Assembly (NCBI GenBank): GCA_964408455.1
Contig: CAYOZN010000002.1
Span: 1-64,000 of the forward strand
Reading direction: 5' to 3'
Source: CAYOZN01 sp964408455
GTDB lineage: Bacteria; Planctomycetota; Phycisphaerae; UBA1845; UTPLA1
Length of the DNA: 64,000 nucleotides
Of this stretch, positions 8,238 through 15,293 are shown in pieces. How positions within the stretch are numbered: the first letter of the stretch is position 1; every line of letters begins with the position of its first letter. Position numbers and translations under genes: made by a program. Under the pieces are notes generated by a model. It saw nothing but the letters and a program-made list of their open reading frames with translations. It was not told the DNA's origin and did no database searches.

Positions 8238-9119
8238 TCAATTCGGGACTTCCACCATCAGGTTGTCGATCAGCCGCGTTTCGCCGATCCGCACGGCGCC
8301 GGCGAGCAGGATGCGCCCCGCCGCGGGTTCAACGGGCTCCAGGCTTTCGGCATCCACCGCGGCCACATAGTCGATTGAGACGGCCGTGCCCGCAATCCTT
8401 TTGATGATCTCCCGCATCTCGTGCTCGACGGTCTTACGCGAGCGGCAGCCGGACGCGATCAGATCGCGGCCATGCTCCAGCGCGCGAATCAGGCAGATGG
8501 CGCTGGCACGCTCCGCCGAGCCGAGATACGCGTTTCGGCTGGACAGGGCGAGACCGTCCGGCTCGCGAACGGTCGGCAGCACTTCGATGCGAACAGGCAT
8601 GCACAAGTCGGCGACCATCCTGCGAATGATCACTGCTTGCTGCGCATCCTTCTGGCCGAAGTAGGCCACGTCCGGCTGCACGATGTTGAAGAGCTTGGCG
8701 ACGACGGTGCAAACGCCGTCAAAATGACCCGGCCGATGCGGCCCGCACAGGCCCCTTGCCAACGCACCGGCGCAGACGCGCGTCTGTTCGCCGGGGGGAT
8801 AGAGCGTCAAATTGTCTGGACAGAAGACCGCCTGCACCCCGGCCTGCGCGCACGCCTCGAGATCGGCCTCCGGCGTCCGCGGATAGCGGGACAGGTCCTC
8901 GCCGGGGCTGAACTGCGTGGGGTTGACGTAGATGCTGACCACGACGAAATGACCGTCGCGGGCAGCGGCCTGCATCAGGCTGGTGTGCCCGGCGTGCAGT
9001 GCCCCCATGGTCGGGACAAACCCGATTGTGCGGCCCTGCCGCCTGGCCACCGCGACTCGTGCACGAACCTCCGCAATCTGATGCAGGACATCGGGAGCGG
9101 ATTGGACGGTCTGGGGCAT
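8238..9119 (-). CDS. panC: pantothenate synthetase
   Basis: 293 residues from the chosen ATG; an in-frame ATG eight codons upstream (9143) is also possible and neither has a clear Shine-Dalgarno. The enzyme condenses pantoate with beta-alanine using ATP, the last step of pantothenate (vitamin B5, CoA precursor) synthesis, in the cytosol. Diagnostic motifs are PTMGALHAGHTSLMQAA with the nucleotide-binding HxGH, VSIYVNPTQFSPGEDLSRYPR, FGQKDAQQ and LALSSRNAYL. Length and motif order are normal. No other pan gene is adjacent. Confidence 0.93.
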   Translation of the reverse strand: MPQTVQSAPDVLHQIAEVRARVAVARRQGRTIGFVPTMGALHAGHTSLMQAAARDGHFVVVSIYVNPTQFSPGEDLSRYPRTPEADLEACAQAGVQAVFCPDNLTLYPPGEQTRVCAGALARGLCGPHRPGHFDGVCTVVAKLFNIVQPDVAYFGQKDAQQAVIIRRMVADLCMPVRIEVLPTVREPDGLALSSRNAYLGSAERASAICLIRALEHGRDLIASGCRSRKTVEHEMREIIKRIAGTAVSIDYVAAVDAESLEPVEPAAGRILLAGAVRIGETRLIDNLMVEVPN

Positions 9120-9360
9120 GGTCGCCGGTGTCTCGGGGCGCATCAAACGGCCGCAGGGGGTTAGCGGACCGTGAATATAGCACCATTGCCCCATCTTGTC
9201 GCATGGCGCCCCGCCCCTTGCCACGGGCAACTTGAAGCGCCGCCGCTCATTGGCCCATAATATGGCTCGGCGAGGCATTGCCGCGACCTGTCTGAACGAG
9301 AGGGGCACATCAGGCCCGCGGCAATTCGGCACGTTCGAGCGGAGTCAGGAGGAGCAGGGA

Positions 9361-10287
9361 ATGGGCGCACGATTGAACAACGTGGGTATCGCATGCGCAG
9401 CGCCAGCCCTTTTTCTGCTGGCGGGCCCTGCGTACGGCGAAACCGTCATCGTGAACCCCGCGAAGGACAATACGCTGTTCGGGCCGCCGCTGGAGGCCAA
9501 CTCGAACGGCGCAGGACCGCACCTGTTCGCGGGCGAGACCAGCTTCGCGGGCGTTCGTCGGGCATTGCTCGAGTTTGACGTGGCAGGCAGCCTGCCGGCC
9601 GGGGCAACCATCGAAAGTGTGACGCTCACGTTGCGGCTGTCGATCGGCGTCGGCGGGGCATTCCCATTCGGCTTGCACGCCGTTGCCGCGGAATGGGGAG
9701 AGGGGGCGTCGAACTCCGGCACGGGCAACCAGGGAACCGGCACCGGCGGCGGCCAGGGCGTGCCGGCGGCCGAGGGCGACGCGACGTGGAATCACACCAT
9801 CTTTCCGAATGAGTTCTGGGCCGTTCCCGGCGGCGACTTTGCCGTCCTTCCGAGTTCCGTCTGTGTCGTGACCAATGCACCGATGGATTTCGTATTTGAG
9901 TCAACGCCGCTCATGGTCGCGGATGTGCAGTCGTGGCTGGACAATCCGGATCAGAATCACGGCTGGCTCGTGCTTGGCGTCGAACTCGGAGATTTCGTGG
10001 CCAAGGCGAAGCGGTTTGAATCGCGCGAGCACCCCGATCCTGCGGTCCGGCCGCGCCTGACCATTACATACAGCAGCGGTAGCGCCGGGTGTCAGACTTG
10101 TGGCGGTGATATGGACGCCAGCGGCGGCCTGGATGGGCTCGATATGCAGAGATTCGTTGACTGCATGCTGGCGCCGATGCCGGGCGATGCCTGCGATTGC
10201 GCCGACGTGAATGAGGACGGGGCGGCAGATTCGGCTGACGTCGCGCAATTCGCGGAGCGCCTGCTGGTCGGGACGATGTGCCAGTGA
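9361..10287 (+). CDS. exported DNRLRE-domain protein with dockerin-like tail
   Basis: 308 residues. The ATG at 9361 is preceded by AGGAGGAG with good spacing. The signal peptide (IACAAPALFLLAGPAYG) is followed by a beta-sandwich of the DNRLRE/disaggregatase-related type (~20-235): 'KDNTLF' opens it, 'RRALLEFDV...IESVTLTLRL' forms the core strands and 'HGWLVLGVE' comes near the end. The C-terminus carries a dockerin-like calcium-binding duplication (GDMDASGGLDGLDMQRFVDC, then DVNEDGAADSADVAQFAERL). Extracellular adhesion or carbohydrate binding is inference. Its TGA abuts the folK stop on the other strand directly (TGATCA). Confidence 0.75.
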   Translation: MGARLNNVGIACAAPALFLLAGPAYGETVIVNPAKDNTLFGPPLEANSNGAGPHLFAGETSFAGVRRALLEFDVAGSLPAGATIESVTLTLRLSIGVGGAFPFGLHAVAAEWGEGASNSGTGNQGTGTGGGQGVPAAEGDATWNHTIFPNEFWAVPGGDFAVLPSSVCVVTNAPMDFVFESTPLMVADVQSWLDNPDQNHGWLVLGVELGDFVAKAKRFESREHPDPAVRPRLTITYSSGSAGCQTCGGDMDASGGLDGLDMQRFVDCMLAPMPGDACDCADVNEDGAADSADVAQFAERLLVGTMCQ

Positions 10288-10785
10288 TCACTGCCACGAC
10301 GTAAGGTCGGGCGAGCCGAGGGACTCGAGTATTTCGCGCGAGGTTCGTTCCAGGACCGGGTGCACCCAGTCGGGCGCGATCTCGACCAGCGGTCGCATGA
10401 CGAAGGCACGCTCGTGCATCAATGGGTGCGGCAGCATCAGCTCGGGGGCCGATCGGATTTCCCGGTCGTATGCCAGCAGGTCCAGATCGATCGTGCGCGG
10501 GCCCCACTTCACATCGCGCGTGCGGCCCAGCAGGGCCTCAATCTTGATGCAGACCGACAACAGCCGCTCGGGCGAAAGGGATGTCTTCAGATGGGCGACG
10601 CCGTTGAGATAGGGCCCCTGGCCGGGCGGGCCGCCGACGGGCGGCGTTTCGTACAGCGATGACACCTTCGTGACACTAATTTCGCGCGTGCTTTCCAGGG
10701 CGTTGAGGGCGGCGGCGATGTTGCGGTCGCGGCGTCCCAGATTCGAGCCGAGGCCCACGTAGGCATCGTGCGGCGGGGGCGTCAC
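10288..10785 (-). CDS. folK: 2-amino-4-hydroxy-6-hydroxymethyldihydropteridine pyrophosphokinase
   Basis: 165 residues from a GTG at 10785 that overlaps the TGA of the upstream aminotransferase (GTGA), so translation is probably coupled; another in-frame GTG lies one codon upstream. HPPK transfers pyrophosphate from ATP to hydroxymethyl-dihydropterin in folate synthesis. The family motifs are complete: YVGLGSNLG at the start, YLNGVAHLKT, the metal-binding WGPRTIDLDLLAYD and LPHPLMHERAFVMRPLVEIAP. Length is normal. No folP or folB is nearby. Confidence 0.92.
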   Translation of the reverse strand: MTPPPHDAYVGLGSNLGRRDRNIAAALNALESTREISVTKVSSLYETPPVGGPPGQGPYLNGVAHLKTSLSPERLLSVCIKIEALLGRTRDVKWGPRTIDLDLLAYDREIRSAPELMLPHPLMHERAFVMRPLVEIAPDWVHPVLERTSREILESLGSPDLTSWQ

Positions 10786-11954
10786 CACACCAGCTCCGCC
10801 AGGCGGCCGGTAGCCTCGCGAATGCGCGGCGTTTCGACGGTCAGGGCGAAGCGCACGTAATTTTCGCCGCCGGCGCCGAAGCCGACGCCGGGGATGGCGA
10901 CGACGGCGGCCTCTTCGAGCATCTTCGTGGCGCAGCGCATGGAGTCGTACCCCTTCGGGCAGCGGGCCCAGACGTAGAACGTGGCCCGCGGCGCATCGAC
11001 GCCGAAGCCGATTTCGCGCAGGTGCGGCACCAGCGCATCGCGCCGCTCGCGATAGAGGGCACGGATATCGGCCACTTCTCTGCGGTCGTATCCGGAAAGT
11101 GCCGCAATGGCGGCATCCTGCACCGCGGTGAATACGCCGGAATCGACGTTGCCCTTGATCTTGGCCAGGGCGGCCAGCACGTCGGCGTGGCCTGCGGCGA
11201 AGCCCACGCGCCAGCCGGTCATGTTGAAGGTCTTGGAAAGCGAGTGCATCTCGATGGCGACGTCGATGGCGCCGGGTATTTCGAGGATGGAATGCGGCCG
11301 CACGTCGTCGTCGAAGTACATCTCGGTATAGGCGGCGTCGCTGCACACGATCAGGTCGTGTTTGCGGGCAAAGGCGACACATCGCTCGTAAAAGTCGAGC
11401 CCGGCCGTGGCCCCGGTGGGATTGTTGGGATAGTTGACAAACAGCAGCCGTGCCCGCGAGGCGACGTCGGCGGGGATGGCATCGAGATCCGGCAGAAAGC
11501 CGCGCTCGGGCAACAGCGGCATCTCGAAGGGCGTGCCGCCGGCGAAAATGGTGGAGCTTTCATACACCGGATAGCCCGGCGACGGCACCAGCGCCACGTC
11601 GCCGGGATTGATGACCGCCAGCGGCAGATGGCCGATGCCCTCCTTGCTGCCGATGAGCGCCAGCACCTGGCTGGCGGGGTTCACCGAAACGCCGAATCGT
11701 CGTGCCATGAAAGCGGCAGCGGTCTCGCGGAAGGCAGCGCTGCCGGCCCCCAGGGGATAGGGATGGTTGGCCGGGTTTCGCACCGCCTGCGCCATCGCGT
11801 CGACGATGAAGCCGGGCGTGGGCCGATCCGGATCGCCGACGCCGAAGCTGATGACATCCTTGCCGGCGGCGATGGCCTCGCGTTTCTTTCGATCGATCTC
11901 GATGAACAAATAGGGAGGCAGGCGGTCCAGACGCGTGGCACGTTGAAAGGGCAT
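10782..11954 (-). CDS. dapL: class I/II aminotransferase, LL-diaminopimelate aminotransferase type
   Basis: 390 residues from the ATG at 11954 (MPFQRATRLDRLPPYLF). The sequence follows fold-type I PLP enzymes of the DapL/AlaC group: an N-terminal IDRKKREAIAAGKDVISFGVGDPD, NYPNNPTGA for cofactor and substrate binding (~174-182), CSDAAYTEMYF, and the Schiff-base lysine in SLSKTFNMTGWRVG (Lys ~241). DapL converts tetrahydrodipicolinate to LL-diaminopimelate for lysine and peptidoglycan synthesis; an alanine or aspartate aminotransferase role cannot be excluded from sequence. The 3' end overlaps folK by four bases. No other lysine gene is adjacent. Confidence 0.75.
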   Translation of the reverse strand: MPFQRATRLDRLPPYLFIEIDRKKREAIAAGKDVISFGVGDPDRPTPGFIVDAMAQAVRNPANHPYPLGAGSAAFRETAAAFMARRFGVSVNPASQVLALIGSKEGIGHLPLAVINPGDVALVPSPGYPVYESSTIFAGGTPFEMPLLPERGFLPDLDAIPADVASRARLLFVNYPNNPTGATAGLDFYERCVAFARKHDLIVCSDAAYTEMYFDDDVRPHSILEIPGAIDVAIEMHSLSKTFNMTGWRVGFAAGHADVLAALAKIKGNVDSGVFTAVQDAAIAALSGYDRREVADIRALYRERRDALVPHLREIGFGVDAPRATFYVWARCPKGYDSMRCATKMLEEAAVVAIPGVGFGAGGENYVRFALTVETPRIREATGRLAELVW

Positions 11955-12256
11955 GTGCGGGCACTCCGTCGCTGCAAAAGATATTCCATTCGCTGCGAGC
12001 CGGTGGGATTCTACGAATGGGCGCAAGCCGGCGTCAAACCGGGGCCGCGCCCGCTGTGTTGACGCGAGTGCGGCCGCGAATCGTCGACCAGTCGGCGCAG
12101 GTTGACTCGGTTTGCTGCAGCACTCGGGTTGATCGCCGCCAAATAAAGATTTGTATCGTTGATTCAATTATCCGGAAACCGCCGAGAGCGATCGGGGCGA
12201 TACATCGCGGAACGGTGAGCACATCGAATCGGTAGAGAATTCGTTGGCGGCGCGGC

Positions 12257-12310
12257 TGGGTGGCCCGGCCTGTACTCAGGCTGGGGTCCCGATGATAAGA
12301 GCGCATCGCG
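12257..12310 (-). repeat. 54-base hairpin repeat, copy A
   Basis: Read on the minus strand this matches copy B (12703-12756, plus strand) at 49 of 54 positions. The core is a stem CCAGCCTG / loop AGTA / CAGGCCGG with one mismatch. The two differences facing each other in the stem are compensatory relative to copy B (C-G here, G-C there), so the fold, and perhaps a transcript, has been conserved. Confidence 0.75.
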
Positions 12311-12482
12311 TCGGTTCAAATCGTGGCGAGGACCGCCCGTAACACGGATCGACGGTGCGAAGGCTCAAAACAGAAGACCGGCCCGCCGAATCGCGGCCCG
12401 CCGTGGTTCCCGCAAGCCTTGTCCACGAACGCTCGCAGCCCAGCCGCGGGTAACCCCCTGCCACAACCCGCGTAAAAACGCA

Positions 12483-12509
12483 GACGCCGAGGCATCTCGC
12501 CTCGGCGTC
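12483..12509. terminator. perfect 11-bp hairpin, possible terminator
   Basis: GACGCCGAGGC, loop ATCTC, GCCTCGGCGTC: a perfect 11-bp stem followed on the plus strand by GTTCGTTC, only a weak T-tract. It could end an unrecognised transcript or be another palindromic repeat. Confidence 0.4.
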
Positions 12510-12702
12510 GTTCGTTCACCTGCGGGTCGGCCAATTTCGCGACCGACACTCAACTAGCGGGAACCCGACCGTGCTCGAAATTCCGCCCGGCGCGCAGGAG
12601 AGACATTTTTCGGGGTTGGGTTCCCTACTGCGAACGCAACCCATGGGGTTATGAGGGGCGCGAGACTTTGTTGCGGGCGACGGACGTTGGTGTCTGCATG
12701 TA

Positions 12703-12756
12703 CGCGATGCGCTCCTATCATCGCGACCCCAGCGTGAGTACACGCTGGGCCACCCA
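12703..12756 (+). repeat. 54-base hairpin repeat, copy B
   Basis: Inverted relative to copy A, with about 390 bases between them. The core is a perfect 8-bp stem CCAGCGTG / AGTA / CACGCTGG inside flanks shared with copy A (CGCGATGCGCTC at one end, GGGCCACCCA at the other). Confidence 0.75.
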
Positions 12757-12984
12757 TCGTCTGGGGAAAAGGCTGGGGCACCCGTGCATTGAGACACTCA
12801 TAAGAGATGGATCAGGATTTGGGGAGCCGGCCAAGACCGTACGCGTCGTAGTCGAAGCTTGCGACGTTGGCCGTATCGCTTTGCGAGTATTCATCCTGAC
12901 AGCTGGGATTTCTGGATACAGCTACCCCTGATGTTTGTTATTCATTCATTGACACAAGCGATCTCATTAACTTCGTCATACGCT

Positions 12985-13596
12985 CTAATTCACGAACTCA
13001 TTTAGCCTTCTAAGAGCTAGCTTGGCCTCATGGCGTACTAACTTTGAGCTATCTCGGACGAGAGTCTTTATGAGCGATAACGCATTATTCCTCGTCTGAG
13101 TGCGAATTGCCGATCTAGCAAGGTGTTCTAACGCATGTGGCAAATACCTGCGCAGGTTTGGTCTGCAAGTCGAGTTTAGGTCGCAAACAACCTTAAAAGC
13201 TGATTCACTCTTGTAACATTCACCAAGAATCTCGGTAATAATAAAATGATAATGAGAGTTTCTTGACTTCCGATAGCTTATGGCTATTGCAGGCAGTAAG
13301 AGGGTTTGCTGACGCGATCGAACCCAAGGCCAACTGCTTTGAATCAAGCTGATCAAATTACAGGATTCTTGCATTAACAAGAACCGTTCGTCACACAACA
13401 GTCTTTTCCATAATGCAAGAATTCGAGCAGATACACTTCGCACTCCGACAATTCTCAATTCGAGTTCGTCGACTAAGAATATGATTTGGCCTGTGTCCTG
13501 GCTCGAGACCGAATTTAGCAAGCGGATAATAATCTCAGCTTCATCAATAAAAACTCGCTTGCAAGATTCCCTCCGTCGCACTTTTTGGGTCTCCAT
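12985..13596 (-). CDS. AT-rich orphan helical protein, possible immunity protein
   Basis: 203 residues, starting 15 bases after the stop of the RHS fragment on the same strand. I do not recognise the family. It is helical, with HEAT-like character near the C-terminus (ALSLIKTLVRDSSKLVRHEA, then KLALRRLNEFV), and has no signal peptide or clear membrane segment. It is markedly AT-rich and uses codons unlike its neighbours, a sign of recent transfer. Immunity genes directly follow the toxin tip of RHS genes, and helical-repeat proteins are common among them, so an immunity role is a reasonable inference from position alone. Confidence 0.5.
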   Translation of the reverse strand: METQKVRRRESCKRVFIDEAEIIIRLLNSVSSQDTGQIIFLVDELELRIVGVRSVSARILALWKRLLCDERFLLMQESCNLISLIQSSWPWVRSRQQTLLLPAIAISYRKSRNSHYHFIITEILGECYKSESAFKVVCDLNSTCRPNLRRYLPHALEHLARSAIRTQTRNNALSLIKTLVRDSSKLVRHEAKLALRRLNEFVN

Positions 13597-13611
13597 TGTA
13601 AAGTCAAAGAT

Positions 13612-14907
13612 TCAAGGTGTTACTAGGCACGCAGCTCCAACTGGTGCAGTTGGAGGAAAACAAACCATGATTGCACCTGCGATTTTTTTTACAATTATTA
13701 CCCCAGCAATCACACCGCCTGTAGCAACAGCTGCTTTTGCCGCCGGCTTTAACTCATAGACTACTTCTTCTTCCGGATCAGTCTTAGGCTTGGTCGCTCT
13801 AACCGCAGGCGGGCCTGTACAAAACTTGTTGTACTCATCCACACGTCTTTGCCTTTGCTTTACTTTGTTGCGGATCATCTTCCTATGTCCTTCACGTGTG
13901 TCCCTGTCGGGCGGAGGACCTATATCAGGAAGATTATGATCATCCCTCTCTAAATCATCTATCCTTTTTACGATTTCTGCTTCCAAATTTGCAATTACTT
14001 CACGGAGTGCGTCACACCAGGTTTGAATCTTGTCCGGATAATCTGGGTCACAAGGATCAGGCGGCGTGTGAGGGACTTTTCCAAGGCCTGTCGGATCCGT
14101 GGATTGAAGCGGATTGCTCACAACAAATTCAAAGTAATTCAGACCATCTTGGTAACCAATCGGATCCCTGGTCAACCACCTCCCCGTCATCGGATCGGCG
14201 AACCGGTTGCGGTGGTCGTTGAGCATCAGCTCCGCGTCCTCTGCCTCGGCTTTGGTATCGAAGACATAGTGCGGGCGGCCCTGGAACATGTAGGGGTTGC
14301 CGACCAGGCTCCGCGCCGTCTTCACGCTCGACGGGGCGCTGCCGGTCCAGATGAGTTTCTTGGCGTCGTATTCCGATTGGTCGTTGACATCCACGACACC
14401 ATCGGCATTCATGTCCGCGCGAGGGTCGAAGATCTGGCAGTTCCGCGAGCGGGTGAACTGGTTGTTGTTGGCCGTGAAATTCAGCACGCTGTTGCCGGTC
14501 ATGTCGCCGCGACCGGCGCACTCGCGGATCAACGGCCTGCCGTAGGGGTCATACGCGTAGCTCTCGACGATCGCCCCGGTCTGGTCGAGCAGGTAACGCA
14601 CGTTGTACATGCGGTCGATGGCGTAGTAGTACGGCGTCTCGACGGCTTCTTCGCTGGTGTCGATCTCGACGTACATCATGAGCCGCTCATCGACGTAGCT
14701 GACGCCGTGGACGTACCAGCGGAGGACAGGGTAATTTCCGTCGTTGAGGACGTCCATGATCTCGTTGACGGCTGCACGTGCATCATACCACGTTCCTGGC
14801 GCGGGCGCTTCGAATTTGGTCCAATGCGGACTGCCCAGGGGGCTGCATTGCGTGCCCGGGGTGGCCCGATCCCAGCGCGCCTGGTTCGCATCCATTTCTG
14901 CGGGCAA
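13612..14907 (-). CDS. RHS repeat-associated core protein, 5'-truncated, with C-terminal module
   Basis: 431 residues from a TTG; the frame is closed 12 codons further upstream by TAG at 14941-14943, and no signal peptide or YD-repeat shell precedes it. The RHS core is clear: YLLDQTGAIVESYAYDPYGR (~100-120) and, at ~235-270, NRFADPMTGRWLTRDPIGYQ followed by DGLNYFEFVVSNPLQSTDPTG. A dockerin-like insert (DMNADGVVDVNDQ) sits between them. After DPTGL the composition shifts to AT-rich and a new module begins: a Cys-bounded helical stretch (CDALREVIANLEAEIVKRID), a charged region and a final hydrophobic segment (AAVATGGVIAGVIIVKKIAG). This core-to-tip change is typical of polymorphic toxins. The missing ~1,000+ residues suggest a fragment, probably not secreted. 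Confidence 0.65.
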   Translation of the reverse strand: MPAEMDANQARWDRATPGTQCSPLGSPHWTKFEAPAPGTWYDARAAVNEIMDVLNDGNYPVLRWYVHGVSYVDERLMMYVEIDTSEEAVETPYYYAIDRMYNVRYLLDQTGAIVESYAYDPYGRPLIRECAGRGDMTGNSVLNFTANNNQFTRSRNCQIFDPRADMNADGVVDVNDQSEYDAKKLIWTGSAPSSVKTARSLVGNPYMFQGRPHYVFDTKAEAEDAELMLNDHRNRFADPMTGRWLTRDPIGYQDGLNYFEFVVSNPLQSTDPTGLGKVPHTPPDPCDPDYPDKIQTWCDALREVIANLEAEIVKRIDDLERDDHNLPDIGPPPDRDTREGHRKMIRNKVKQRQRRVDEYNKFCTGPPAVRATKPKTDPEEEVVYELKPAAKAAVATGGVIAGVIIVKKIAGAIMVCFPPTAPVGAACLVTP

Positions 14908-15293
14908 ATGCCGGTCATTCTGATGGAACGGCGAGCAAATCTAATGGGTAGAACGGCAGGCCGCCTCCCGGCCGCGGGCGCCGGCGAGTTTCGCGAGTTT
15001 GGCGCCGGCGCGCCTCAGCGCGCCCCGGATTGCCCCGGCTTGTCTCACGGTTTTTTTTCGTGAGGCGCCTCACGGGGACCGACACGTGGAGGATTCAATG
15101 CGATGCACGGGGCTGCCGGAAAAAAAATCAAAAAAATTTTTCCGTTCGTGAGCATCCGGTCAGGCAGGATGGGCATGAGGGTTGCTGCCGAGCCTCGACA
15201 ATCTCTATTCTCGGCTCGAACAAAAAACCGAGGCGGACCTTGCGATCCGCCCCGGCGCACGTTCCTGCCGGTTATTCCGATCTTTGCACTCAC
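14908..15293. other. intergenic stretch of hairpins and A/T tracts
   Basis: No gene. It holds a GC-rich hairpin (15007-15024, GGCGCGC/CTCA/GCGCGCC), CTCACG...CGTGAG arms flanking a T8 run (15044-15064), a perfect 16-base palindrome CGTGAGGCGCCTCACG (15059-15074), an A-tract/T-tract symmetric element (15117-15143) and a terminator for the gene at 15294-16535. It separates the RHS fragment from that gene. Confidence 0.6.
15222..15257 (-). terminator. rho-independent terminator of the choice-of-anchor D gene
   Basis: On the minus strand, 37 bases after the stop at 15294, a hairpin with arms CCGGGGCGGA and TCCGCCTCGG (one mismatch, 8-base loop) is followed immediately by T6. This is the best-formed terminator in the window. 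Confidence 0.75.

Larger units (their letters stand above)
11955..12984. other. 1-kb gene-poor region with hairpin repeats
   Basis: No credible gene on either strand. It contains two inverted copies of a 54-base repeat (listed separately) and a perfect 11-bp hairpin at 12483-12509 with a weak T-rich flank. Base composition becomes AT-richer from ~12900 toward the orphan gene that follows. Confidence 0.55.

Noticed and set aside
12315..12540. Possible structural RNA (RNase P, SRP or tmRNA) in the gene-poor region
   Set aside because: I looked for the conserved core sequences on both strands and found none; only a simple hairpin remains.
13481..13759. 92-codon plus-strand open frame across the RHS tail
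   Set aside because: It runs antisense across the RHS end and the orphan gene start; both minus-strand frames are better supported.
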